A DNA stretch of 64,000 nucleotides from Burkholderia humptydooensis (GTDB taxonomy: Bacteria > Pseudomonadota > Gammaproteobacteria > Burkholderiales > Burkholderiaceae): assembly GCF_001513745.1 (NCBI RefSeq), contig NZ_CP013382.1:372001-436000 (forward strand), in the 5' to 3' direction. Each line of letters starts with the position of its first letter. Positions within the stretch are counted from its first letter, which is position 1. Position numbers and translations under genes: made by a program. The notes beneath the pieces are model-generated. The model was not told the origin of the DNA, did not search any database, and saw nothing but the letters and a program-made list of their open reading frames with translations. Positions 17,668-28,241 of this stretch are shown here, piece by piece.

Positions 17668-17791
17668 GGCGGGTGGGAATGATGTGCAGCGGAGAAGATT
17701 AGCGCATGGGGTCGGGTTGCGCCAACCCGCGCCCCGCATAGGCCCGACGCTTGACGGGAGGCCATGCGCTCCCTATGATCGCACGGAAAAC

Positions 17792-17825
17792 GTTCGATTA
17801 ACGATCTTATGTTCATATATCGAAC
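17792..17825. promoter_or_regulatory. PcaR-like operator repeats between IclR gene and pcaF
   Basis: GTTCGAT (17792-17798) and its inverse complement ATCGAAC (17819-17825) are separated by 20 bp, and a third half-site, GTTCATA, begins at 17811. Three GTTCGAT-type elements upstream of a pca gene match the layout known for PcaR/PcaU regulators. Confidence 0.6.
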
Positions 17826-17902
17826 TTTCATCGCGTGAATTCGAGGCGAGCGGGGGCGGCGATGCCGAGCCGGCTCGCGGGATCAGACCGACCGGAGACG
17901 AC

Positions 17903-19105
<1,203 letters not shown>

Positions 19106-19143
19106 TGCGCGCCGCCGCGCGTCGCGCGGCGGCTTCCCTCAGG

Positions 19144-19180
19144 CGGCCCGTGCTCGAAAGAGCCGGGCCGTTTGTGTTTC
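19144..19180 (+). terminator. Hairpin terminator after pcaF
   Basis: Stem CGGCCCG/CGGGCCG (19144-19150 and 19164-19170) followed by TTTGTGTTT. Confidence 0.7.
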
Positions 19181-19453
19181 CCGGCTTCGGTGGGCGATTG
19201 CGCTGCGTGCCCGCTCCTTCGTCGCCGAGCCGATTCCTCCCGTCCCTTCGCATCGTCCTGCGATGCGCACCGTCGTCCCCTTTACACCGCGCCGCTCCCA
19301 CACTCGCTTAACTCGTTGGCGCAAAAGATGAATTCGCGCCTTGCGGAAATGTCGGGATAACTGAATCAGACACATTTCGCATCCATTTCAAAGAGGGAGT
19401 ATTTTCGACGGTGAATATCATTTTCAATTCCTGAATATTTTACCGACAAGAGT

Positions 19454-19469
19454 CATGAAATAATTCATG
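19454..19469. promoter_or_regulatory. Palindrome CATGAA-N4-TTCATG
   Basis: A perfect 6-bp inverted repeat in the AT-rich spacer, about 285 bp upstream of the receptor gene. It is a possible operator; no binding protein can be named. Confidence 0.3.
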
Positions 19470-19753
19470 CGAAATTGTTCGATTCCGATCGGAAAGAACC
19501 GAATGATCGGGAACAGCCGTCCGGATGCGGCAATGCCGGCTGGGCCGGCCGCGTACCATGAAGGCGGCGCTTCCGGGCGCATTGGTTGACGCATGTCAAT
19601 ACCAAAGTTGCCGTGTCGGGCTTTCCCATGACGAGGTCAATTTTTTTGAATTTCTGCCGAAATAAAGAGTACAGGCTCATCGAAAGCAATTCGATTGATT
19701 CATTCGGCCGATGAAAGCAGTTAAAGGACGCAGATCCCATATTCGGAGCGCTC

Positions 19754-21298
19754 ATGCGTAACAACCAACCTGTCACCCGCCACGAGTTCGATTTTCCCGA
19801 CGACGCGACGCTGATGTCGACGACCGATCCGCACGGCCGCATCGCGTATGCGAACGCGACGTTCGTGCACATCAGCGGCTTCTCGAGCGACGAGCTCGTC
19901 GGCGCGCCGCACAACGTCGTCCGCCATCCCGACATGCCGCGCGACGCGTTCGCCGACATGTGGGCGACGTTGAAGCGCGGCGAGCCGTGGACCGCGCTCG
20001 TCAAGAACCGCCGCATGAACGGCGATCACTACTGGGTGCGCGCGAATGCGGTGCCCGTGATTCGCGGCGGACAGACGCAAGGCTACATGTCCGTGCGCAC
20101 GAAGCCCGCACGCGCCGAGATCGCCGCCGCCGACGCGCTCTATCGCGATTTCCGCGAGGGTCGCGCGGGCAGCCGGCGCTTCCACAAGGGCCTGGTCGTG
20201 CGCGCCGGGCTGCTGCGCGTGTGCTCGCTGCTGCAGACGATGTCGGTACGCGCGCGCATCCATCTGCCGATCGTCGCGCTGATGCCGGCGATCGTCGGCG
20301 CCGCGTGGGCGGCCGGCATGACGGGCGCGCCGCTCGCGCAGCTCGCGGGCGCGACGCTCGGCGGCGCGGCGCTCGCCGCATGGTGGCTCGACGCGCAGAT
20401 CGCGCGTCCGCTGCGCACGCTGCGCCAACAGGCGCTCGACGTCGCGACGGGGGCGAGCCGCGAGGGCGTCAACATGAACCGCGTCGACGAGATCGGGATG
20501 ACGCTGCGCACGATCAACCAGCTCGGGCTGATGTTCCGCTGGCTGATCGAGGACGTGAGCGAGCAGGTGCTGACCGTGCAGCGCGCGATCAACGAGATCG
20601 CGCAGGGCAACCACGATCTGAGCGCGCGCACCGAGCAGGCGGCGGCGAGCGTCCAGCAGACGGCCGCTTCGATGGCGCAGATGACGGCGACCGTGTCGAG
20701 CAACGCCGAGACCGCGACGCAGGCGAACCAACTGTCCGAATCGGCGAGCCGCGCGGCGGAGCGCGGCGGGCGGGCGGTGCGCGAGGTGGTGAGCACGATG
20801 GGCGAGATCACCGAGAGCTCGCACCGGATCGCGGAGATCATCGGTGTGATCGACGGCATCGCGTTCCAGACCAATATCCTTGCGCTGAACGCGGCCGTCG
20901 AGGCGGCGCGCGCGGGCGAGCAGGGGCGCGGCTTCGCGGTGGTCGCGGGCGAGGTGCGCGCGCTCGCGCAGCGCAGCGCGAATGCGGCGAAGGAGATCAA
21001 GACGCTGATCGGCGCGAGCGTCGAGCGGGTCGAATCCGGCGCGCAGACCGTCGACTACGCGGGCAGGACGATGGACGAGATCGTGTCGCAGGTGAAGCGC
21101 GTATCCGATCTGATCGCCGAGATCAGCGCGTCGACGACCGAGCAGCGCGCGGGCGTCACGCAGGTCGACGACGCGGTCGTCCATCTCGACAACATCACGC
21201 AGCAGAACGCGGCGCTCGTCGAACAGAGCGCGGCGGCGTCGGAGAGCCTGCGGCAGCAGGCGTCGCTGCTCGTCGACGCGGTGGGCGTGTTTCGCTGA
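19754..21298 (+). CDS. Aer-like PAS-containing methyl-accepting chemotaxis protein
   Basis: 514 residues. Residues about 10-115 form a PAS domain of the Aer type (NATFVHISGF, NVVRHPDMPRDAF, MNGDHYWVRANA), which binds FAD in E. coli Aer and senses redox state. Two adjacent membrane spans (about 170-215) form a hairpin anchor. There is no periplasmic sensor domain. A HAMP-like linker leads to the signalling domain, with the conserved tip QTNILALNAAVEAARAGEQG around residues 375-395. The protein probably steers swimming toward favourable oxygen or energy levels. Flagellar and chemotaxis kinase genes are not nearby. Confidence 0.88.
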   Translation: MRNNQPVTRHEFDFPDDATLMSTTDPHGRIAYANATFVHISGFSSDELVGAPHNVVRHPDMPRDAFADMWATLKRGEPWTALVKNRRMNGDHYWVRANAVPVIRGGQTQGYMSVRTKPARAEIAAADALYRDFREGRAGSRRFHKGLVVRAGLLRVCSLLQTMSVRARIHLPIVALMPAIVGAAWAAGMTGAPLAQLAGATLGGAALAAWWLDAQIARPLRTLRQQALDVATGASREGVNMNRVDEIGMTLRTINQLGLMFRWLIEDVSEQVLTVQRAINEIAQGNHDLSARTEQAAASVQQTAASMAQMTATVSSNAETATQANQLSESASRAAERGGRAVREVVSTMGEITESSHRIAEIIGVIDGIAFQTNILALNAAVEAARAGEQGRGFAVVAGEVRALAQRSANAAKEIKTLIGASVERVESGAQTVDYAGRTMDEIVSQVKRVSDLIAEISASTTEQRAGVTQVDDAVVHLDNITQQNAALVEQSAAASESLRQQASLLVDAVGVFR

Positions 21299-21410
21299 TG
21301 CATCGGGCGACGCGTATGTGTCGCCGATTCCCGTGGCTGCCGGCGCGCGAAGCGCCGGCGGCGTTTCGGACGGTCGCGCCGCCTGTGCGGCGCGCGCGAC
21401 GCATCACACG

Positions 21411-22880
21411 TCACACGGCAACGCACATGTACTTGATCACGACGTAATCGTCGATCCCGTAGTGCGAGCCCTCGCGGCCGAGCCCCGACTGCTTGACGCC
21501 GCCGAACGGCGCGACCTCGTTCGAGATGATCCCGGCGTTGATGCCGACCATCCCGTATTCGAGCGCCTCGGCGATGCGCCAGACGCGGCCGATGTCGCGG
21601 CTGTAGAAGTACGCGGCGAGGCCGAACTCGGTGTCGTTCGCGTAGCGGATCGCTTCTTCGTCGGTCGAGAACCTGAACAGCGGCGCGAGCGGGCCGAACG
21701 TCTCTTCCTTCGCGACCTTCATGTCGGGCGTGACGCCCGTCAGCACGGTCGGCTCGAAGAAGCCGTGGCCGAGCGCGTGGCGCTTGCCGCCCGTCGTCAC
21801 GCGCGCGCCCTTGTCGAGCGCGTCGGCGATGTGCGATTCGACCTTCTGCACCGCCGCGCCGTTGATGAGCGGCCCCTGCACGACGCCCGCTTCGGTGCCG
21901 AGCCCGACCTTCAGCTTCGCGACGGCGGCGGTCAGCTTCCCGGCGAACGCGTCGTAGACCTTCTCGTGCACGTAGAAGCGGTTCGTGCACACGCAGGTCT
22001 GCCCGCTGTTGCGGTACTTCGACGCGATCGCGCCCTCGACCGCCGCGTCGAGATCCGCGTCGTCGAACACGATGAACGGCGCGTTGCCGCCGAGCTCGAG
22101 CGACACCTTCTTGACCGTCGCCGCGCATTGCGCCATCAGCAGGCGGCCGACCGCCGTCGAGCCGGTGAACGACAGCTTGCGCACGACCGGGTTCGACGTG
22201 AGCTCGCCGCCGATCGCCTTCGGGTCGCCCGTGACGACGCTGAACACGCCGGCCGGCACGCCCGCGCGCTCGGCGAGCACCGCCATCGCGAGCGCGGAGA
22301 ACGGCGTCGCCTCGGCCGGCTTCACGACGATCGGGCAGCCGGCCGCGAGCGCCGGGCCGACCTTGCGGGTGATCATCGCCGCCGGGAAGTTCCACGGCGT
22401 GATCGCCGCGCACACGCCCACGGGCTCCTTCGTCACGACGATCCGCTTGTCGGCGGCGGGCGACGGGATCGTGTCGCCGTACACGCGCTTGCCTTCCTCG
22501 GCGAACCATTCGAGGAACGACGCCGCGTAGCCGATCTCGCCCTTCGCCTCGGCGAGCGGCTTGCCTTGCTCGGTCGTCAGGATCAGCGCGAGGTCGTCCG
22601 CGTGCGCGACCATCAGATCGTGCCATTTGCGCAGGATCGCCGCGCGCTCCTTCGCGGTCTTCTTGCGCCATGCGGGCCACGCGGCGTTCGCCGCGTCGAT
22701 CGCGCGGCGCGTCTCGGCCGCGCCCATCGCGGGCGCCGTGCCGATCAGCGCGCCCGTTGCCGGGTTGCGGACCTCGAACGTCGCGCCGCCGTCGGCGCCC
22801 TGCCATTCGCCCGCGACGAACGCGCGCTCGCGCAGCAGCGCGGGATCTTTCAGTGCAAGGGTTTCGTGAGTGGTAGTCAT
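21411..22880 (-). CDS. gabD: NADP-dependent succinate-semialdehyde dehydrogenase GabD
   Basis: 489 residues, the usual GabD length. Hallmarks are the NAD(P)-binding PWNFP and KPAEATPFSA, the general-base glutamate in SLELGGNAPF and the catalytic cysteine in GQTCVCTNR. The CVC pair matches the redox-sensitive cysteine pair of GabD. It oxidises succinate semialdehyde to succinate, the second step of GABA breakdown. It lies 84 bp downstream of gabT on the same strand, and both are probably controlled by the divergent MocR-type regulator. Confidence 0.92.
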   Translation of the reverse strand: MTTTHETLALKDPALLRERAFVAGEWQGADGGATFEVRNPATGALIGTAPAMGAAETRRAIDAANAAWPAWRKKTAKERAAILRKWHDLMVAHADDLALILTTEQGKPLAEAKGEIGYAASFLEWFAEEGKRVYGDTIPSPAADKRIVVTKEPVGVCAAITPWNFPAAMITRKVGPALAAGCPIVVKPAEATPFSALAMAVLAERAGVPAGVFSVVTGDPKAIGGELTSNPVVRKLSFTGSTAVGRLLMAQCAATVKKVSLELGGNAPFIVFDDADLDAAVEGAIASKYRNSGQTCVCTNRFYVHEKVYDAFAGKLTAAVAKLKVGLGTEAGVVQGPLINGAAVQKVESHIADALDKGARVTTGGKRHALGHGFFEPTVLTGVTPDMKVAKEETFGPLAPLFRFSTDEEAIRYANDTEFGLAAYFYSRDIGRVWRIAEALEYGMVGINAGIISNEVAPFGGVKQSGLGREGSHYGIDDYVVIKYMCVAV

Positions 22881-22964
22881 CGTGTGTCGACCGTATCCGG
22901 AAACGATTGGCGCCGCCCGCGCGCGACGCGGCGGGGGCCGCGACGCGCGCGGGCGGCGAAAGAC

Positions 22965-24248
22965 TCAGGCGGGCACGCCCACCGCTTCCTTCAGCACGCT
23001 CTCGAGAATGCCGAGCGCTTCGTCGAACACGGCATCCTGGATGGTGAGAGGAAAGAGGAACCGTATCACGTTCGCGTCGACGCCGCAGATGAGCAGCAGC
23101 AGCCCGCGTTCGAGCGCGAGCGTCTGCACGCGCTTCGTGAACGCGGCGTCGGACGCGCGCGTGTCCGGATCGACGAATTCCGCGGCGACCATCGCGCCCG
23201 GGCCGCGCACGTCGGCGATCTGCGGCACGTCGGCGCGCAATGCCGCGAGCTTCGCCTTGAGCTTGTCGCCGAGCGCGTTCGCGCGCTCGGCGAGCTTCTC
23301 CTCGTCGATCACGTCGAGCACCGCGTGCGCGGCGGCGACGGCGAGCGGATTGCCCGCGTACGTGCCGCCCAGGCCGCCCGGCGCGGCCGCGTCCATCACG
23401 TCCGCGCGGCCGACGACGCCCGACAGCGGCATCCCGCCCGCGAGGCTCTTCGCGATCGTCATCAGATCGGCGCGCGCGTCGTAGTGCTCCATCGCGAACA
23501 GCTTGCCCGTGCGCGCAAAGCCCGTCTGCACTTCGTCGGCGATGAGGAGGATGCCGTGCGCGTCGCACAGCTTGCGCAGCGCGCAGACGAACTCGGCGGG
23601 CGCCGGGTTGAAGCCGCCTTCGCCCTGCACCGGCTCGAAGATAATCGCGGCGACGCGCTTCGGATCGATGTCGGCCTTGAACAGCGTCTCGACGGCGGCG
23701 ATCGAATCGGCGCTCGACACGCCGCGCAGCGCGTTCGGATACGGCGCGTGGAACACGTCGCCCGGGAACGGGCCGAAGCCGATCTTGTACGGCGCGACCT
23801 TGCCCGTGAGCGCCATGCCCATCATCGTGCGGCCGTGGAAGCCGCCCGCGAACGCGATCACGCCCGGCCGGCCGGTGTAGGCGCGCGCGATCTTCACCGC
23901 GTTCTCGACGGCTTCCGCGCCCGTCGTGAAGAACGCGGTCTTCTTCGGCTGCGCGATCGGCGCGCGCGCGTTGATCTTCTCGGCGAGCTCGACGTACGAC
24001 GCGTAAGGCACGATCTGATAGGCGGTGTGCGTGAACTGCTCGAGCTGCCCGGCGATCGCCTTCACGATCTTCGGATGGCGATGGCCCGTGTTCAGGACCG
24101 CGATGCCGGCCGCGAAATCGATGAAGCGGCGGCCCTCGACGTCCCACAGCTCGGCGTTCTCGGCGCGCGCGGCGTAGAAATCGCACATCACGCCGACGCC
24201 ACGCGGCGTCGCGGCGTTCTTGCGGGCGTGCAGATCGGCATTGTTCAC
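22965..24248 (-). CDS. gabT: 4-aminobutyrate:2-oxoglutarate aminotransferase GabT
   Basis: 427 residues of a class III PLP aminotransferase. FTTGAEAVENAVKIARA lines the cofactor phosphate, LLIADEVQTGFARTG carries the ring-contacting aspartate, and the Schiff-base lysine lies in MTIAKSLAGGMPL. It transfers the amino group of GABA to 2-oxoglutarate, giving succinate semialdehyde for GabD. It is the promoter-proximal gene of the gabTD pair, divergent from gabR. Confidence 0.92.
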   Translation of the reverse strand: MNNADLHARKNAATPRGVGVMCDFYAARAENAELWDVEGRRFIDFAAGIAVLNTGHRHPKIVKAIAGQLEQFTHTAYQIVPYASYVELAEKINARAPIAQPKKTAFFTTGAEAVENAVKIARAYTGRPGVIAFAGGFHGRTMMGMALTGKVAPYKIGFGPFPGDVFHAPYPNALRGVSSADSIAAVETLFKADIDPKRVAAIIFEPVQGEGGFNPAPAEFVCALRKLCDAHGILLIADEVQTGFARTGKLFAMEHYDARADLMTIAKSLAGGMPLSGVVGRADVMDAAAPGGLGGTYAGNPLAVAAAHAVLDVIDEEKLAERANALGDKLKAKLAALRADVPQIADVRGPGAMVAAEFVDPDTRASDAAFTKRVQTLALERGLLLLICGVDANVIRFLFPLTIQDAVFDEALGILESVLKEAVGVPA

Positions 24249-24343
24249 AGTCGTCTCTCCTCGGGGTTCGGATGCGCCGGCGGCGACGGCCGCTGGCGGG
24301 CACGTCGTCCGGCGTGCGCGTTGAAACGACTATAATCAAACTT

Positions 24344-24362
24344 GGCTCTGAAAATCAGAGCC
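24344..24362. promoter_or_regulatory. Perfect palindrome GGCTCTGA-N3-TCAGAGCC in the gabT/gabR intergenic region
   Basis: Perfect 8-bp arms (24344-24351 and 24355-24362) around AAA. A TATAAT hexamer at 24331-24336 overlaps the likely promoter zone. The site is placed to let the MocR-type regulator control both itself and gabTD; that role is inferred. Confidence 0.6.
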
Positions 24363-24389
24363 ATTTTAATAAATATGTAGGAGCCAATT

Positions 24390-25964
24390 ATGCGGGTGAG
24401 CGTGCTGTCGGACTGGCTGGCGCAGCGGATCGTGCGCGGCGGCGGCGCGCAGCCGATCTACCGCCAATTGCACCGGCTGCTGCAGCAGGCGATCCTGACC
24501 CGCGAACTGCCGGCGGGCGCGCGCGTGCCGTCGTCGCGGCTGCTCGCGGCGGAGCTCGGGATCGCGCGCAACACCGTCACGCAGGTCTACGAGCAGCTCG
24601 CGCTCGAAGGCTACGTGAGCTCGGCGACGGGGCGCGGCACGTTCGTCGCGGACAGCGCGCCGGACGAAATCGTCGGCGCGCCGGCCGAATCGCCGCCGGG
24701 TGCGCGCGGCGTGGCGGCGTCGACCGCCGGGGCGGCGGCCGGCGTGGAATCCGACCCTGCTTCCGAGGCCGGCTTCGCGCCCCGTTCGCTGTCCGCGCGC
24801 GGCGCGCGCCTCGTCGGCGGCGCGGGCGTGTCGAAGCGGCAGGGCGGCGCGTTCATGCCGGGCGTGCCAGACGTGTCGCGCTTTCCGGCGCGTGTGTGGA
24901 CGCGGCTGCACAACAAGTACTGGCGGCGGCTGCGCCCCGAGCTGCTGACCTATGCGCCGGGCGGCGGCCTCGCGCCGCTGCGCGAGGCGCTCGCCGATTA
25001 TCTGCGCACGTCGCGCTCGGTGCGCTGCGCGCCCGGGCAGATCATCGTGACGACGGGCATTCATCAGTCGATCGATCTCGCGGTGCGCCTGCTGACCGAT
25101 CCGGGCGACGTGATCTGGACCGAAGACCCGTGCTATTGGGGCGTGCGCAGCGTGATGCACGTGTCGGGCCTGACGACGCGGCCGATTCCCGTCGACGAGG
25201 AAGGGATCGCGCCCGCGGCCGCCGATTTCGCGGCGCCGCCGAAGCTGATGCTCGTCACGCCGTCGCATCAGTATCCGCTCGGGATGGTGATGAGCCTCGC
25301 GCGCCGGCGGATGCTGCTCGAATACGCGCGCCAGCATGGCGCGTGGATCATCGAAGACGACTACGACAGCGAGTTCCGCTACGGCAGCCGGCCGCTCGCG
25401 TCGCTGCAGGGGCTCGACACGGCCGGGCAGGTGATCTACGTCGGCAGCTTCAGCAAGACGCTGTTTCCGGGGCTGCGGGTCGGCTATCTGGTCGCGCCGG
25501 AGCCGCTCGCCGAAAGCTTCGCGACCGCGAGCGCCGAGTTGTACCGCGAGGGGCAACTGTTGCAGCAGGCGGTGCTCGCCGAGTTCATCGCGGAAGGGCA
25601 TTTCGTGTCGCACATCCGCAAGATGCGCACGCTGTACGGGCAGCGCCGGCAGACGCTGCTCGACGCGCTCGCGCGCCGCTACGGCAACGCGCTGCCGGCC
25701 GTCGGCGGCGATGCCGGGCTGCATCTCGTGATGCGGCTGCCGGACGGCGCCGACGACCGCGCGGTCGCGCGCGCGGCGCTCGAGCGGGACATCGTCGTGC
25801 GCGCGCTGTCCGGCTATTACGCGGATGCGACGCGCGCGGCGTCGGGGCTGCTGCTTGGCTACGCGTGCGTGCCGGAGGACGAGATCGCGCGCGCGTTCGA
25901 CACGCTGTCGCAGGCGATCGACGACGTGGTGTTCGGGCGCGCGGCGGCGACGGCGGCGGCTTGA
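24390..25964 (+). CDS. gabR: MocR-type GntR regulator with aminotransferase domain (GabR/PdxR-like)
   Basis: 524 residues. The N-terminal winged helix (PIYRQLHRLLQQAIL, then LAAELGIARNTVTQVYEQL) is GntR-type. After an unusually long, alanine-rich linker (about residues 85-145) comes a type I aminotransferase domain with the PLP lysine in VGSFSKTLFPGLRVGY. In GabR, GABA and PLP bind this domain and switch on gabTD. Its divergent position upstream of gabT supports that role; PdxR-type control of B6 genes is the alternative. A consensus-like TATAAT lies about 55 bp upstream. Confidence 0.82.
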   Translation: MRVSVLSDWLAQRIVRGGGAQPIYRQLHRLLQQAILTRELPAGARVPSSRLLAAELGIARNTVTQVYEQLALEGYVSSATGRGTFVADSAPDEIVGAPAESPPGARGVAASTAGAAAGVESDPASEAGFAPRSLSARGARLVGGAGVSKRQGGAFMPGVPDVSRFPARVWTRLHNKYWRRLRPELLTYAPGGGLAPLREALADYLRTSRSVRCAPGQIIVTTGIHQSIDLAVRLLTDPGDVIWTEDPCYWGVRSVMHVSGLTTRPIPVDEEGIAPAAADFAAPPKLMLVTPSHQYPLGMVMSLARRRMLLEYARQHGAWIIEDDYDSEFRYGSRPLASLQGLDTAGQVIYVGSFSKTLFPGLRVGYLVAPEPLAESFATASAELYREGQLLQQAVLAEFIAEGHFVSHIRKMRTLYGQRRQTLLDALARRYGNALPAVGGDAGLHLVMRLPDGADDRAVARAALERDIVVRALSGYYADATRAASGLLLGYACVPEDEIARAFDTLSQAIDDVVFGRAAATAAA

Positions 25965-26088
25965 CGCAGGCGCGTAGCGGGGCGGCGGGGGCCGGTGGGG
26001 GCGGCGCGCGTTGCACGCGCCGCGTCGGCAAACCCCGCGCCGGCCGAACCCGCGAACCGGCCGATTCCGCGCAAAGCCGGCGTTTGCG

Positions 26089-26925
26089 TCAGATCCGGAT
26101 CAGCATCGCGCCCGCGACGACGAGCGCGCACGCGGCGAGCCGCCGCGCGTTGGGCCGCTCGCGCAGCGCGAGCCAGCCGATCGCGACCGCGAAGATCGAG
26201 CTCGTCTCGCGCAGCGCGGACACGGTCGCCACCGGCAGGTGCCGGTACGCGACGATCGCGATCGCATACGCGGCAAGCGACAGCGTGCCGGCGACGAGCC
26301 CGCGCGACACGGCGGCGCGCGAGCCGGCGAGCGCGCGCACGCCGCCGCGCAGCCGGCAGATCAGCGCGAACTGCGGCACGTTCCACAGCAGGTACACCCA
26401 TGCGACGTATGCGAGCGGGTTGCCGGCGAGCCGCACGCCGCGGCCGTCGACGACCGAGTACGCGGCGATGAAGAGGCCTGTGACGATCGCGTACGGCACG
26501 CTTTCGCCGGAAAAGCGCAAGCCGCGCTTGAACGCGAGCGACACGATGCCGAGCGACACGAACGCGATGCCGGCGAGCGCGAACGGCGTCGGCTTTTCGC
26601 CGAGCACGACGAGCGCCAGCGCGCAGACGACGAGCGGCGACAGGCCGCGCGCGATCGGATAGATCTGGCTGAACTCGCCGCTGCGGTACGCGCGCAGCAG
26701 CGCGACGCAATAGCCGAGCTCGAGGAGCGCCGACGCCGCGATGTACGGCCACGCGACGGCGGGCGGCAGCGGCAGCGCGAGCGCGAGCGCCGCGCCGGCG
26801 AGCAGATACGGCACCGACATCGTGCCGAGCTGCGCGACGCGGTCTTCGCTCACGTGCAGGAGCGCGTTCCATACCGCGTGCAGCAGCGCGGAGAACAGGA
26901 CGAGCAGGACGAACAGTTGATCCAT
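26089..26925 (-). CDS. EamA-family (DMT) transporter
   Basis: 278 residues from the ATG at 26925, with about ten hydrophobic segments in two repeats, typical of the drug/metabolite transporter superfamily (LLHAVWNALLH at the start; ALRETSSIFAVAIGWLALRERP in the second EamA repeat). It probably exports or imports a small metabolite across the inner membrane. The gene stands alone between gabR and selD on the opposite strand, so nothing indicates its substrate. Confidence 0.82.
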   Translation of the reverse strand: MDQLFVLLVLFSALLHAVWNALLHVSEDRVAQLGTMSVPYLLAGAALALALPLPPAVAWPYIAASALLELGYCVALLRAYRSGEFSQIYPIARGLSPLVVCALALVVLGEKPTPFALAGIAFVSLGIVSLAFKRGLRFSGESVPYAIVTGLFIAAYSVVDGRGVRLAGNPLAYVAWVYLLWNVPQFALICRLRGGVRALAGSRAAVSRGLVAGTLSLAAYAIAIVAYRHLPVATVSALRETSSIFAVAIGWLALRERPNARRLAACALVVAGAMLIRI

Positions 26926-27166
26926 CGACGCGTGTGCAGGCGGCCGACAGCGGCGGGCCGGGATGGCGAAGCGCACGATTATCGTCGCGTTTGCGATTTC
27001 GCGTCGGCTCGCGCGGGGCGCGCGTCTTGTCTCATGTCGCATGCCGCGCCGTGTGTCGCCCGGAAAATGAGCACAGCGGGCGCGCGGCGGGCGCACGGCC
27101 GGCTCGCGCGCAACTGCGCGCCGGATTGTCGATAATAGAGCGTTCTGTCTTTTATCGGATTTGGTG

Positions 27167-28231
27167 ATGACCGAGACCAAGCAAACCGACGCGGCGCCGC
27201 CGCGCCTCACGAGCCTGTCGCACGGCGGCGGCTGCGGCTGCAAGATCGCGCCCGGCGTGCTGTCGGAGCTGCTCAGGCGCAATGCGCCGCCCGCGCTCTT
27301 TCCCGATCTGCTCGTAGGCACCGAGACGTCCGACGACGCGGCCGTCTACCGCCTGAACGACGAGCAGGCGATCGTCGCGACCACCGATTTCTTCATGCCG
27401 ATCGTCGACGATCCGTTCGACTTCGGCCGCATCGCCGCGACGAACGCGCTGTCCGACGTCTACGCGATGGGCGGCAAGCCGATCCTCGCGCTCGCGCTCG
27501 TCGGCATGCCGATCAACGTGCTGCCGCACGAGACGATCGCCGCGGTGCTGCGCGGCGGCGAGGCGGTGTGCGCGGACGCGGGCATCCCGGTGGCGGGCGG
27601 CCATTCGATCGATTCGGTCGAGCCGATCTACGGGCTCGCGGCGCTTGGCGTCGTCCATCCGGCGCGCGTGAAGCGCAACGCGGCCGCGCGCGCGGGCGAC
27701 GTGCTCGTGCTCGGCAAGCCGCTCGGCGTCGGCGTGCTGTCCGCCGCGTTGAAGAAGGACCGGCTCGACGCGCAAGGCTACGCGCAGATGATCGCGACGA
27801 CAACGAAGCTCAATCGGCCGGGCACGGCGCTCGCCGCGCTGCCTGGCGTGCATGCGCTGACCGATGTGACGGGCTTCGGCCTGCTCGGCCACACCCTCGA
27901 GCTTGCGCGCGGCGCGGGGCTGACCGCGCGCGTGCGCTACGGCGCGCTGCCGTGGCTCGCGGGCGTCGAGGCGTTCGCGGCCGACGGCGTGTTCACCGGC
28001 GCGTCCGGCCGCAACTGGGCCGCGTATGGTCACGACGTGCGCCTGGGCGACGGCCTGCCCGCGGTCGCGCAGGCGCTGCTGACCGACCCGCAGACATCGG
28101 GCGGGCTGCTCGTCGCGTGCGCGCCCGACGCGGTCGATGAAGTGCTCGCCTGCTTCGCCGGCGACGGCTTCGATCGCGCAGCGGTGATCGGCGAAATGGC
28201 CGACGGGCCGGCGCGCGTCGACGTGAGCTGA
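27167..28231 (+). CDS. selD: Selenide, water dikinase SelD
   Basis: 354 residues. The glycine-rich N-terminal segment holds GGGCGCK with Cys23 at the active-site position (a cysteine, not selenocysteine) and Lys26. ATP/metal-binding segments TTDFFMPIVDDPFDFGRIAA and AGGHSID follow. The ATG at 27167 is chosen over a TTG two codons upstream. SelD makes selenophosphate from selenide and ATP, the selenium donor for selenocysteine and for 2-selenouridine in tRNA. None of its usual partners (selA, selB, mnmH) is next to it here. Confidence 0.92.
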   Translation: MTETKQTDAAPPRLTSLSHGGGCGCKIAPGVLSELLRRNAPPALFPDLLVGTETSDDAAVYRLNDEQAIVATTDFFMPIVDDPFDFGRIAATNALSDVYAMGGKPILALALVGMPINVLPHETIAAVLRGGEAVCADAGIPVAGGHSIDSVEPIYGLAALGVVHPARVKRNAAARAGDVLVLGKPLGVGVLSAALKKDRLDAQGYAQMIATTTKLNRPGTALAALPGVHALTDVTGFGLLGHTLELARGAGLTARVRYGALPWLAGVEAFAADGVFTGASGRNWAAYGHDVRLGDGLPAVAQALLTDPQTSGGLLVACAPDAVDEVLACFAGDGFDRAAVIGEMADGPARVDVS

Positions 28232-28241
28232 CGCGCGCGCG

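Larger units (their letters stand above)
19106..19753. other. 648-bp AT-richer spacer upstream of the Aer-like receptor gene
   Basis: The first 75 bp carry the pcaF terminator. From about 19340 the GC content falls well below the flanks. There is a CATGAA/TTCATG palindrome at 19454-19469, and a GCCGATGA octamer at 19707-19714 that resembles a sigma-28 -10 box but has no TAAA-type -35 at the right distance. I see no gene. Confidence 0.5.

Noticed and set aside
19707-19714. GCCGATGA, resembling a sigma-28 -10 element ahead of the Aer-like gene
   Set aside because: No TAAA-type -35 element at 15-16 bp upstream; kept only as a remark in the spacer entry.
21318-24335. A 1005-codon plus-strand frame antisense to gabD and gabT
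   Set aside because: Same mirror effect; no signal peptide, domain or ribosome binding site.
21055-24339. A 1094-codon open frame on the minus strand across the gabD/gabT region
   Set aside because: It overlaps gabD and gabT in another frame on the same strand. Its composition is arginine-rich, as expected of a high-GC shadow frame, with no recognisable domain.
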